Source: Alphaproteobacteria bacterium UBA6324 (lineage in GTDB: Bacteria; Pseudomonadota; Alphaproteobacteria; CAAGCB01; CAG-977). From it: a stretch of DNA of 64,000 nt. Each line of letters opens with the position of its first letter. Position 1 is the first letter of the stretch. The translations under genes and the position numbers were made by a program. The stretch lies in NCBI GenBank assembly GCA_002439085.1, contig DJSW01000012.1, forward strand, positions 30,408 through 94,407, written 5' to 3'. Shown here piece after piece: positions 26,577-35,440 of this stretch. The notes under the pieces were generated by a model that was not told the DNA's origin, made no database searches, and saw only the letters and a program-made list of their open reading frames with translations.

Positions 26577-28674
26577 AGCCGGATGGATCGCGGCCGTCGC
26601 CGCCGTCGCCGTTGCGGGGTTCGCCGCCGCGGTGTGGATGAGCGCCGCCGATCCGCCCGACGGTTTCGACCGGTTGACGGCGCGGGCGGACAGGGCGCAG
26701 TTTCTGGATCGGACGGGATTGCCGCTGAACGCGTCGTACCAAAGTTACTGGAACGTGCGCGATGTGATGCGGCTGTACGAATTTCCGCCGAAGCTGGTCG
26801 AGATGTTCGTTCGGGCGGAGGACAAGAACTTTTACATTCACGACGGCGTGGATTGGCGCGCGCGGTTGGCCGCGGCGTGGCAGAATTTGCGCGCTGGCGG
26901 GGTTGTGCGCGGCGCCAGTTCATTGACCGAGCAGGTCGCGCGGATGATCACGCCCAGACCGCGCACCCTGTTTTCCAAAATCGTCGAAGGCGTTGACGCG
27001 GCGCGGTTGGAACGCCGTTTTTCCAAAAACGATATTTTGGAGTTTTATTTAAACCAAGTCCCTTACGCCGCGAACCGCCGCGGGGTCAAGCAGGCCGCTC
27101 TGTATTACTTTTCCAAAACCCCCGACCGGCTGAGTGTGCGGGAAACGGCGGCTTTGGTCGTTTTGGTGCGCGCGCCGTCGGCGTTTGACCTGTACCGTTC
27201 ACCCGATAAAATCAACCGTTTGATTAACGTCCGGCTGCGCGATTTTTTCGACGCCGGCATTTTGAACGAAAGCGAATATCGGGCGGCGCTGGCGGAAAAA
27301 ATCGCTTTGTCCGCGCCGGAACTGACCGTCGAGGCGCCGCATTTTCTGGCGTATCTGCGTTCGGCCGGATTGCCGTCGGGCGCGGCGGCGGAAACGACGC
27401 TGGACGCGCATTTGCAAAAAAAGGTCGCGGAAATGACCCGTCAAAGGTTGCGGGATTTGAAACGCCGCAATGTCGGCAACGCCGCCGTTCTGGTCGTTGA
27501 CCGCGCGACGGGGGACGTTCTGGTCTGGGCGGTTGAAAGCGCCGGAAACACCGGAGCGATCAACGCCGTTCTGACCCCGCGTCAACCCGCGTCGGCGCAA
27601 AAGCCGCTGCTGTACGCTTTGGCGTTGACCAAGGGGATGACGGCCGCGACGAAAATCAACGACGCGCCGTTTTCCCGCGCGGTCGGCCGCGGCGTGCATC
27701 ATTTCAAAAACTACAGCCGGACGCATTACGGCGAAGTGACTTTGCGCCGCGCTTTGGGCAATTCGCTGAACATTCCCGCGTTGAAAACGGTTGAATTCGT
27801 CGGCGTGGACGCGTATTTCGATTTCCTGCGTTCGCTGGGGTTTTCGCATTTTGAAAAGGACGCCGCCTATTACCGCGAGGGGCTGGCGCTGGGCAACGCC
27901 GAAGTCACATTGTTCGAGCTGACCCGCGCGTATCTGATGTTGGCGAACGCGGGGATGTTGAAACCGCTGCGCGCGCACAAAGGGCAGGAAGTCGAACCCG
28001 ACCGCCGCGTCCTGCCCGAAACGGCGGCGACGCTGATCGGCGATATTTTGTCCGACCCGTTGGCGCGCCAACCGGAATTCGGCGCGGACAGCGTGTTGAA
28101 CTTTCCCGTTCAAACGGCGGTGAAGACGGGGACATCGACCGGTTACCGCGACGCGTGGGCGATGGGGTACGACAACGGTTTCGTCGCGGGCGTGTGGATG
28201 GGAAATCTGGATTACGAACCGATGATTGACGTGACGGGGGCGGTCGGGCCCGCTTTGCTGCTGCGGTCGATTTTTACGGAATTGAACAAGATCGAAGAGC
28301 CGCGGCCGCTGTACCTTTCCCCGCGGTTGGCGCGCAAAAAGGCGGACGGCGTGACGGAATACTTTGATCCAGATGTTGTCGAAACCTATGCCGGCGATCC
28401 GGCCGCGCCCGCGATCGCGACGCCCGAAAACGGCGTGGAGCTGGCCGTCGATCCGCGCGTTCCGGCACGGCATCAGGCTTATCCGTTCACGGTTTCCGGA
28501 TTGGAAAACGGGGATCGCGCGCGTTGGTTCGTCGATGAAAAACAGGTGGCGGAAACGGATCGGGCGACTTTTTTCTGGCGTCCGGAAAAGGGATGCCATA
28601 CAGTACGCGCGCAAATCGTTTTCGCAAACGGGGGGACGGCCGATTTGCCCGCCCGCCGGTTGACGGTCAAGTGA
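26554..28674 (+). CDS. pbpC: Penicillin-binding protein 1C
   Basis: A 706-residue bifunctional murein synthase. An N-terminal anchor (about 9-28) is followed by a GT51 transglycosylase (catalytic Glu in RAEDKNFY, then SSLTEQVAR), a transpeptidase (SxxK as SAQK in the PASAQKP context, SLN, and KTGTST) and the C-terminal PBP1C domain (about 615-706). The SAQK motif differs from the usual STLK in its middle residues but keeps Ser and Lys. The start lies inside the alpha-2-macroglobulin gene, so the two are translationally coupled. Confidence 0.95.
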   Translation: MFSLSRRKAGWIAAVAAVAVAGFAAAVWMSAADPPDGFDRLTARADRAQFLDRTGLPLNASYQSYWNVRDVMRLYEFPPKLVEMFVRAEDKNFYIHDGVDWRARLAAAWQNLRAGGVVRGASSLTEQVARMITPRPRTLFSKIVEGVDAARLERRFSKNDILEFYLNQVPYAANRRGVKQAALYYFSKTPDRLSVRETAALVVLVRAPSAFDLYRSPDKINRLINVRLRDFFDAGILNESEYRAALAEKIALSAPELTVEAPHFLAYLRSAGLPSGAAAETTLDAHLQKKVAEMTRQRLRDLKRRNVGNAAVLVVDRATGDVLVWAVESAGNTGAINAVLTPRQPASAQKPLLYALALTKGMTAATKINDAPFSRAVGRGVHHFKNYSRTHYGEVTLRRALGNSLNIPALKTVEFVGVDAYFDFLRSLGFSHFEKDAAYYREGLALGNAEVTLFELTRAYLMLANAGMLKPLRAHKGQEVEPDRRVLPETAATLIGDILSDPLARQPEFGADSVLNFPVQTAVKTGTSTGYRDAWAMGYDNGFVAGVWMGNLDYEPMIDVTGAVGPALLLRSIFTELNKIEEPRPLYLSPRLARKKADGVTEYFDPDVVETYAGDPAAPAIATPENGVELAVDPRVPARHQAYPFTVSGLENGDRARWFVDEKQVAETDRATFFWRPEKGCHTVRAQIVFANGGTADLPARRLTVK

Positions 28675-28680
28675 GGTGTG

Positions 28681-29937
28681 ATGACGCAAAAAACCGAATT
28701 GCTGCTGCCCGCGGGGTCGGTCGAATCTTTGGAAACCGCTTTTCTGTACGGGGCGGACGCCGTATATGCGGGGGTGCCCGCGCTGTCTTTGCGCGCCGGA
28801 TGCGGATTGACGGCGGACGCGTTGGAAAACGCCATTTTCCGCGCGCACGGGGCGGGGAAAAAGATTTACCTGACGCTGAACCTGTTTTCCAAAAACGCCG
28901 ATGTCGGCCGGTTGGATGAATTCGCGAAAACGGTGAACCGCCTGCGCCCCGACGGGCTGATCGTGTCCGACCCCGGCGTGTTCATGTTCATGCGCGAACA
29001 CGCGGCGCAAACGCCTTTGCACGTTTCGACACAGGCCAACGTCGGGTCGTGGCTGACGGCGAAGTTTTGGCGGGATATGGGGGCGAAAGTCTGCGTGCTG
29101 TCGCGCGAAACGACCTTTGCCGACATTTGCGAAATCAAACGCCGACTGCCCGATTTGAAAATCGAAATGTTCGTCCACGGCGCGATGTGCATGAGCTATT
29201 CCGGCCGTTGCCTGCTGTCGGCGTTTATGGCCGGACGCAGCGCGAACCGCGGCGAATGCGCCCACGCCTGCCGGTGGAAATACAAACTGTATTTGCAAGA
29301 GGAGCAGCGCCCCGACGAATTTATGCCGGTGCAAGAGGATGACAGGGGGACGTACATCCTGAATTCGCGGGATTTGTGTCTGATGCCGAAGCTGGATTCG
29401 ATTTTAAGGGCGGGGATCGACCTGTTGAAAATCGAGGGGCGCAACAAAACGCCCTATTACGTCGCGCAAACGGCGCGCGCGTACCGCAAGGCGATCGACG
29501 ATTGGTTCAATGATCCGGAAAGCTGGCGTTTTGAAAAATATCAGGCCGAGCTGGACACTCTGCAGAACCGCGGCTACACGACGGGATTTTTTGAATCGAC
29601 GCCGGACGGTTCGGCGCAAAACTATGTATCGACGCGCAGCGACGGGGATTGGCGCAACGCCGCCGTGATCCGGAATTGGACGCCCGACGGCGCGGAAGTC
29701 GAGATATTTCAAAAAATCGAACGGGGCGACGTGCTGTCGTTCCTGCCGCCCGACGGAAACGGCACGGTTGACGTTGTCGTGCGTTGCGTGATCGACGGAT
29801 TGAAAAACCAAGAGGTCGAGACCGTGTCCCCCGGACGCCCGCATCAAACCGTTTTCATTGAAAACGCCGCGTTCGGAAACGTTGGCAGGGCGCGTTTGCC
29901 CGTTTTGACCGTCGCGCGCGCGCCGGCGAAACGGTGA
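28681..29937 (+). CDS. U32 family protein, RlhA/YegQ-like
   Basis: A 418-residue cytoplasmic protein. The U32 signature EMFVHGAMCMSYSGRCLLS is complete, with further cysteines in GECAHACRW that fit an iron-sulfur cluster. The N-terminus LLLPAGSVESLETAFLYGAD is typical. Relatives are prephenate-dependent RNA hydroxylases (RlhA, TrhP) rather than true peptidases, so an RNA modification role is most likely; which RNA is not shown. It starts 6 bases after the pbpC stop and probably is read from the same message. Confidence 0.92.
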   Translation: MTQKTELLLPAGSVESLETAFLYGADAVYAGVPALSLRAGCGLTADALENAIFRAHGAGKKIYLTLNLFSKNADVGRLDEFAKTVNRLRPDGLIVSDPGVFMFMREHAAQTPLHVSTQANVGSWLTAKFWRDMGAKVCVLSRETTFADICEIKRRLPDLKIEMFVHGAMCMSYSGRCLLSAFMAGRSANRGECAHACRWKYKLYLQEEQRPDEFMPVQEDDRGTYILNSRDLCLMPKLDSILRAGIDLLKIEGRNKTPYYVAQTARAYRKAIDDWFNDPESWRFEKYQAELDTLQNRGYTTGFFESTPDGSAQNYVSTRSDGDWRNAAVIRNWTPDGAEVEIFQKIERGDVLSFLPPDGNGTVDVVVRCVIDGLKNQEVETVSPGRPHQTVFIENAAFGNVGRARLPVLTVARAPAKR

Positions 29938-29953
29938 TGGGTTTTTTTTGATT

Positions 29954-29982
29954 TTTTTCCGCCTTTTTGTTAAGATGCCGGT
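29954..29982 (+). promoter_or_regulatory. Possible promoter of the lipoprotein-TCA region
   Basis: TTGATT and TAAGAT separated by about 17 bases, some 25 bases before the lipoprotein start at 30007. Coordinates are approximate within a base or two. Confidence 0.35.
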
Positions 29983-30006
29983 GGTTTGAATTTAAGGGGA
30001 CGTCCG

Positions 30007-30678
30007 ATGAACAAAGCTTTTAAATTATTCGGTTTGACGGTTGCGCTGGCGGGATGCGCGGCGGCGCCGGAAACGGCCAAAACGGCGGCGGTCAGGCTGT
30101 CGCTGACGGATCGGGTGCAGGCGGCCGTCGTTGAAACGCAGCAAAAGGCCGCGGCGGGGCTGCCCGACGAAATCGCGGGGATGAAATCCGTCGAACCCGT
30201 CGCCGACCGTGAAAAGAACCAGCGCGGCGCCGGATTCACGCGCGTTTACACCGCCGACGACATCGTGGCGACGGTGTTTGTTTACAACAACCAGACTTTC
30301 GGCGTTCCGGCGGAAATCACACCCGATATGGAAACGCTGATGGAAAAGCATTTGCAGGAATTTCAGGCGATGCAGGATTCGGGGCTGTACGCGAACGTCA
30401 AGGCGGGAACGCCCAAAACACGCACGTTCCGTTGGCGCGGCGTTTCGTATCAGGTTTTGGAAAGCGACGTCAAATTCACCCAGCGCGACGAGGACAAGGC
30501 GTCCCTGTTGGTTTTGGGGGCGAATCCCGATTTGATGACGTTCGTGCGCATTCGCTACACTTATCCGAAATCGCAGCAGGCGGCCGCCGCGAAAAAACAG
30601 CCGGTTTTCACCCGAACGGTTTTCGTCGCCCTGCACGATTTCGCCGAAGCGCAAAAAACGCCCGTCGCGGAACAGTGA
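30007..30678 (+). CDS. Lipoprotein of unknown function
   Basis: A 223-residue protein. The start at 30007 follows AAGGGGACG. A short signal peptide ends in the lipobox LAGC (about 15-18), so the mature protein is a lipid-anchored periplasmic protein. The body has a VEPVADREKNQRGAGFTRVY segment and alternating strands, like small DUF-type lipoproteins, but I do not recognise a family. The next gene, 15 bases downstream, is also a lipoprotein, so the pair is likely co-transcribed. Confidence 0.82.
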   Translation: MNKAFKLFGLTVALAGCAAAPETAKTAAVRLSLTDRVQAAVVETQQKAAAGLPDEIAGMKSVEPVADREKNQRGAGFTRVYTADDIVATVFVYNNQTFGVPAEITPDMETLMEKHLQEFQAMQDSGLYANVKAGTPKTRTFRWRGVSYQVLESDVKFTQRDEDKASLLVLGANPDLMTFVRIRYTYPKSQQAAAAKKQPVFTRTVFVALHDFAEAQKTPVAEQ

Positions 30679-30693
30679 TCCGACGGGGGACGC

Positions 30694-31122
30694 ATGAAAA
30701 AAATATTCTTTTTGTTGTGTTTCGCGCTGGCCGGATGCGCCGCGGTCGTCAGTCCGGAAACCGAGGTCGCACAGACATTGAGCACGATGAATCAAGCTTA
30801 CAGGGACAAGGACGCCGACCGGTTCATGTCCTTTGTCAGTCCGGAATACCGCGGCGACCGCGACGAATTCCAAATCGCCGTTGAAAACGATTTCGCCGGT
30901 TTCGCGCAGGTGGATTGCCGGATGTCCGTTTTTCAGGTGCTGATCGACCCCGAAACGGGGATTTACACGGCGTCCGTTTATTATTCCCGAACCGCGCGTT
31001 CGCCCCGTTTCGGCACGGACAACCGCGGCGGCGACGCCGTTTTGACGTTCACCAAGGATGAAAACGGGCTGCGGCTGATCGAAATGTCGTCGCCCGCCCC
31101 TTACGGGCTGATCAATCCCTAA
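30694..31122 (+). CDS. Small lipoprotein with NTF2-like region
   Basis: A 142-residue protein with signal peptide and lipobox LAGC (about 12-15). The rest reads like a SnoaL/NTF2-like cone fold: helix (TLSTMNQAYRDKDADRFMSF), then strands ending LTFTKDENGLRLIEMSS. That assignment is from pattern only. It sits between another lipoprotein and acnB with 15-base gaps on both sides, so it could be read through into the TCA genes. Function unknown. Confidence 0.8.
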   Translation: MKKIFFLLCFALAGCAAVVSPETEVAQTLSTMNQAYRDKDADRFMSFVSPEYRGDRDEFQIAVENDFAGFAQVDCRMSVFQVLIDPETGIYTASVYYSRTARSPRFGTDNRGGDAVLTFTKDENGLRLIEMSSPAPYGLINP

Positions 31123-31137
31123 CAAGGAAACTTTTCC

Positions 31138-33666
31138 ATGACCGATGAAGAAACTTTGCTGGCTTATTACGCGGCATACGACGCGCCGCGCGCGTTCAAT
31201 CCCAAACATCCCGAAGACGGCGTTTTGTCCCGAAAACAGGACGGGTTGCCGCCGAAGCCGTTGACCGCGGCGGAAACGGCCGCCTGCGTTTCCCTGTTGG
31301 AAAAAGGGGAAAGAACGGCGGAAACGCTGGATCTGCTGTTAAACCGCGTCGCGAACGGAACGGGCGAGGCCGCCGCCGTCAAGGCCGCTTTTCTGGGGCG
31401 CGTCGCCGCCAAAGAGGCGACGGTTGAGGGATTGTCGCCGAAACAGGCGATTGAACGGTTGGCGGATATGAAAGGCGGGTGGAACATTCCCGTTCTGGTT
31501 TCCCTGCTGAATCGCGAAGACACGGCCGCCGCCGCCGTCGCTGCCCTGTCGAATCTGGTGTTGGTGCATCAGGCGGTTCAAGATGTCGCGAAGCTGGGCG
31601 AAGCCGGAAACAAACACGCGGCCGCTTTGCTGGAAAGCTGGGCGCGCGCCAAATGGTTTTCCAACCGTCCGCCGCTGGAGGATGTGACGACGCTGGTCGT
31701 GTTCAAAATCCCCGATGAGATCGAGGCATCTACCGATTTCCTGTCCCATTCCAAGGGCGGGCACACGCGCACGGACGTTCCGTTCCACGGCAAACACTAT
31801 TTTATGAACGCGGAAATGCTGGACGCGTTGAACGCGTTGAAATCGGCGCACCCCGACATTCCCGTCGCGCTGGCGGCCGACCGGATCGGGACGAGTTCGT
31901 CGCGCAAATCGGGCATGAACAATGTTGAATGGAACATCGGCGTCGAAAACGCGGACACGCGGTTTCAACCCGACAAAAAAACGCGCGCCGTGATTTTCGC
32001 GGGACGCGTGCTGGGGCCCATTTTCGCCAAAACGGCGCAGGACATGGGGTCGATTATCGTGCGCGTGAACACGGATGTTTTGCATACGGGCGACATCGTG
32101 CGCGCGGTGTGGCGCACGGGCGATCTGCTGAACAAAGACGGGGCGGTCGTCGCGACGTTCCTGCCGTTGACGCAATCCGAGCAGGACGCGTTGCGCGCGG
32201 GCGGGGCGACGATGTTCCGCATGGGAAAGATTTTGACCGCCGCGGCATCCGCCGCTTTGGGAAAAAGTTTTGATTTGCCCTATGCCGTTGAACGGGTCGA
32301 GGATGTCGAACGGCCGATGACGGCGGCGCAAAAAGTGATTGCCGCGGCCGCCGGATTGAAAAGCGTCCGCGCGGGGCAAACCGTGTATGCGCGTGTGGAC
32401 ACGGTGGCGTCGCAGGACACGACGGGCGGCATGACCGTGCAGGAATTGCAGGGGACTTTGGCGGCGATGAAGCTGGCCGTTCCGCTGTTTTTGCAATCCC
32501 AATGCCACAACGCCGCGCTGGGGTTCAGGACGCCCGCCGTCGTCGGCGCGAACGGGGCTTTGGTCGATTTCGTTAAAAAATTCGGCGGAATCGCGCTGAA
32601 CATGGGGGACGGCATCATTCATTCGTGGCTGAACGAGCTGGTCGTTCCGGACACAATCGTCGTCGGCGGGGATTCGCACACGCGCACTCCGACGGCGTTG
32701 AGCTTTCCGCTGGGGTCGGGCGGCGTCGCCGAGGCCGCCGCGACGGGCGTGACGGAAATCACCGTTCCCGAAAGCGTGTTGGTCGTGTTAAAAGGCGAAT
32801 TAAAGCAAAACATCACCGTGCGCGATCTGGTGAACTACATTCCCTACAAGGCGCAAAAGCTTTTCGGCAAAAACGTTTTCGAGGGGACGATCATCGAATT
32901 CCGGCGGATCGGAACGCCGTTCGACATGATCGACGTTTTCAAAATGACGAACGCGTCGGCGGAACGGTCGGCGGCGGCGGCGTATTTCGAGCAAAGTTCC
33001 GAAGCGGTCGCGGCCTATGTCGATTCGCATTCGCTGCCGATTGTGGAAAAGCTGATCAAGGCGGGATACGACAACAACGGCGCGTTGGAACGCCGGATGT
33101 GCGTTTTGCGCGATTACGTCGAAAATCCGCATAAGGCGCGGGCGGACGCGGACGCGTCCTACGCCGCCGTTTTGGAAATTGATCTGGGTGAAATAGACCA
33201 ACCGTTTATTGCGTGTCCGCATACGCCCGACAACGTCAAGCCGTTGAGCGAAGTCGCGGGGACGTCGGCGGGATTTTGTTTCGTCGGATCGTGTATGTCG
33301 GGGGAAAAGGACTTTGCCGCCTTTGAACGCATCACGCGCGGATTTGAAAAGCTGCCCGTTGAAACGTGGATCGCGCCGCCGACGCGTTTGATTGAACGGG
33401 ATTTGGAACGCGCGCAGGTGTTGCAGGCCTTGACCGACCGCGGCGCGCGGATCGAAATTTCCGGTTGTTCGCTGTGCATGGGCAATCAGGAACGCGTCAA
33501 AGGCGAACGCAACGTTTTGACGACTTCGACCCGCAATTTCAAAGGGCGCATGGGCGACGCGGCGTCCGTTTATCTGGTGTCCGCCCAGTTGGCCGCCGTG
33601 GCGGCGATCGGGGGCGCGTTCCCGACGGTTGACGAATATTTCAGGGTGGTTGCGGAAAATGGTTGA
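31138..33666 (+). CDS. acnB: Aconitate hydratase B
   Basis: An 842-residue cytosolic enzyme interconverting citrate and isocitrate. The AcnB layout is clear: N-terminal HEAT-like region (about 1-155), swivel domain, then catalytic domains with ASQDTTGGMT, GDGIIHSWLNELVVPDTIV, GGDSHTRTPTALSFP and the cluster cysteines in VGSCMSG and SGCSLCMGNQ. Slightly shorter than the E. coli enzyme. AAGGAAA precedes the start. The stop overlaps the next start by 8 bases. Many Alphaproteobacteria use AcnA instead, so the B form with gltA in one operon is notable. Confidence 0.95.
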   Translation: MTDEETLLAYYAAYDAPRAFNPKHPEDGVLSRKQDGLPPKPLTAAETAACVSLLEKGERTAETLDLLLNRVANGTGEAAAVKAAFLGRVAAKEATVEGLSPKQAIERLADMKGGWNIPVLVSLLNREDTAAAAVAALSNLVLVHQAVQDVAKLGEAGNKHAAALLESWARAKWFSNRPPLEDVTTLVVFKIPDEIEASTDFLSHSKGGHTRTDVPFHGKHYFMNAEMLDALNALKSAHPDIPVALAADRIGTSSSRKSGMNNVEWNIGVENADTRFQPDKKTRAVIFAGRVLGPIFAKTAQDMGSIIVRVNTDVLHTGDIVRAVWRTGDLLNKDGAVVATFLPLTQSEQDALRAGGATMFRMGKILTAAASAALGKSFDLPYAVERVEDVERPMTAAQKVIAAAAGLKSVRAGQTVYARVDTVASQDTTGGMTVQELQGTLAAMKLAVPLFLQSQCHNAALGFRTPAVVGANGALVDFVKKFGGIALNMGDGIIHSWLNELVVPDTIVVGGDSHTRTPTALSFPLGSGGVAEAAATGVTEITVPESVLVVLKGELKQNITVRDLVNYIPYKAQKLFGKNVFEGTIIEFRRIGTPFDMIDVFKMTNASAERSAAAAYFEQSSEAVAAYVDSHSLPIVEKLIKAGYDNNGALERRMCVLRDYVENPHKARADADASYAAVLEIDLGEIDQPFIACPHTPDNVKPLSEVAGTSAGFCFVGSCMSGEKDFAAFERITRGFEKLPVETWIAPPTRLIERDLERAQVLQALTDRGARIEISGCSLCMGNQERVKGERNVLTTSTRNFKGRMGDAASVYLVSAQLAAVAAIGGAFPTVDEYFRVVAENG

Positions 33667-35440
33667 GGCTTTTGTTGATGTCGCCCTGCCCGAAGAGGCG
33701 GCGGGCGCGGCGTATGAAATCGTGAAAAACGAACTGATCGTCCCCTTTGCGAATTTCATCGGTGAAAAGCGGGTGCGTGAACATGATTGGAGCTTGAAAG
33801 CCCGTATTCAAACCGACGGTGAGGTCGTCCGCGAAACGGTCGAAATGGCGGGCGGCGACAAAAAGGCCGTGCTGGTCAAAGGCCCGGGCGTTACGCCGAC
33901 CAAGGAACAGACGCGGGAAATGCTGGCATTGCTGGGCGACGACCGGCGGCCGGAGGATCTGAGCAAGCTGGCGACGGGGACGCCGAACGGCTATATGCGC
34001 GGGCATTGGCTGGTCAAAGGAAATTTGGAACGCTATGAAAACCCCGGCGTGGCGGGGCTGATCGAACCGGTTTTGCCCGATTACGCCGACGCGGGGAAAA
34101 TCGACGTGATGTATTTGGACGGCGGCCGCGCGAAGGACGGATTCTTTTTCGTTTCGGACGCCGATTGCGACGTGCGCGTCGATTTCAATCGCAAAACGGT
34201 GCGCGAAACCGAACGCCTGTCCGCCGGCTCCGCCGTTTACGCCAAAGTGACGCGCCGCGCCGATGTCGTGTCGCTGTGCGACCGCGCGATCGAAAAGGGC
34301 GACGAGATCGTGTTTATGTCGAAATATACGGTGCGGCCGGAATTGGACGGCGAAAAGAAAAAAATCTACAACGACCGGCGCGAATTTCACGGATTGGACA
34401 GGCGCGAGGGCAATCAGGGCGATATCGTTGACGCGGCGTTCGCGCGAATGCTGACGCGTCCGGTTGAACGGGATACGACGGTTTTGGTGCCCGATCCGTC
34501 CTACGGTCCCAAAGTCGCGGCCGTGTTGAACGCGGCCTATGCCTGTGGCGTGAAAAAGCCCGTCGGCGAATTTTCCGTGTGCCGGTTTTCCGCGGGCAAA
34601 AGCGAATACGGCGGTTTGAACCAAGTCGCCGCGCAAGACGGGGAATACAGGCTGTACGTCGGCAAACGCGAAATCCGCATTCCCGTCAAGGCCGGCGATA
34701 TGTTCGAGGAAATGCACTACGATTACGCGGACGCCGACCGGTACGTCAAGCAGGTGTTCCGTCAGGCCGCCTTGAAACGTTACGACCGCGTCGTGTTCGC
34801 TTTCGACGAATCGGATTCTTACGACGTTCCCGTCGTCAGGGCGGCGCGCGCCGAGGCGTTGAAACAAAAAAAGGTCGAGGGCGACGATTTCCTGATTATG
34901 AAACCCGACGCGGCGGCCGTGATGATGTTTTGCGCCCCGATGCCGGGGGGGACGTGTTACGCCTATGACAACCTGTGGGGCGACATCGTGTCCGACGCGA
35001 TGGATTTGGGGGCGAGCGTCGCTTCGGTCAATTCGGTGATCTTGTTGGCCGACGGGCGCGTCTGGCCGGAAATGGGCGGGGCGGGGACGGCGCCCGATTT
35101 GCTGCGTCTGGCGCGCAAGGAGGGATTTTTGCGCTACGACCCGATCCCCGTGATTGAAGGAATGGCGATCGGGTTCGCGCAGGCCGCCGCCGCGGAACCG
35201 GAAAACGCCAAGCTGAAATCCTACGCCGACGGTTTGCACACCGCGTGCGTCAACGTGCTGAAAAAGGGGATCGCCACGCCCGATTTGGTGTCAAAGCTGA
35301 GATCCGCGCAAAAGACCGGCGTTGACACGGCGTCCTTTGTCAAAGCGGTGAGGGTGGAATTGTTAACACTTTTGGGGCTACAACAACAGGCAGAGGATCA
35401 AAAGCGCGTTTTGCGCGAAACAATGAGGGAAATCAGATGA
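33659..35440 (+). CDS. Divergent isocitrate dehydrogenase-like protein
   Basis: A 593-residue member of the isocitrate/isopropylmalate dehydrogenase superfamily, very divergent. Landmarks: TPNGYMR (about 108-114) matches the substrate loop SPNGTIR; MSKYTV (about 219-224) matches STKNTI with the catalytic Lys; GDIVSD (about 440-445) holds the metal-binding Asp pair. The cofactor motif HGTAP is GAGTAP, so the adenine-contacting His is lost. About 150 extra residues lie between the Lys and the Asp pair. Position between acnB and gltA, overlapping both by 4-8 bases, argues for isocitrate oxidation to 2-oxoglutarate, but cofactor use is uncertain. Confidence 0.75.
   Translation: MVEAFVDVALPEEAAGAAYEIVKNELIVPFANFIGEKRVREHDWSLKARIQTDGEVVRETVEMAGGDKKAVLVKGPGVTPTKEQTREMLALLGDDRRPEDLSKLATGTPNGYMRGHWLVKGNLERYENPGVAGLIEPVLPDYADAGKIDVMYLDGGRAKDGFFFVSDADCDVRVDFNRKTVRETERLSAGSAVYAKVTRRADVVSLCDRAIEKGDEIVFMSKYTVRPELDGEKKKIYNDRREFHGLDRREGNQGDIVDAAFARMLTRPVERDTTVLVPDPSYGPKVAAVLNAAYACGVKKPVGEFSVCRFSAGKSEYGGLNQVAAQDGEYRLYVGKREIRIPVKAGDMFEEMHYDYADADRYVKQVFRQAALKRYDRVVFAFDESDSYDVPVVRAARAEALKQKKVEGDDFLIMKPDAAAVMMFCAPMPGGTCYAYDNLWGDIVSDAMDLGASVASVNSVILLADGRVWPEMGGAGTAPDLLRLARKEGFLRYDPIPVIEGMAIGFAQAAAAEPENAKLKSYADGLHTACVNVLKKGIATPDLVSKLRSAQKTGVDTASFVKAVRVELLTLLGLQQQAEDQKRVLRETMREIR

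Noticed and set aside
27199..29334. 711-codon open frame antisense to pbpC and the U32 gene
   Set aside because: It covers two well-identified genes on the other strand and has a low-quality basic composition.
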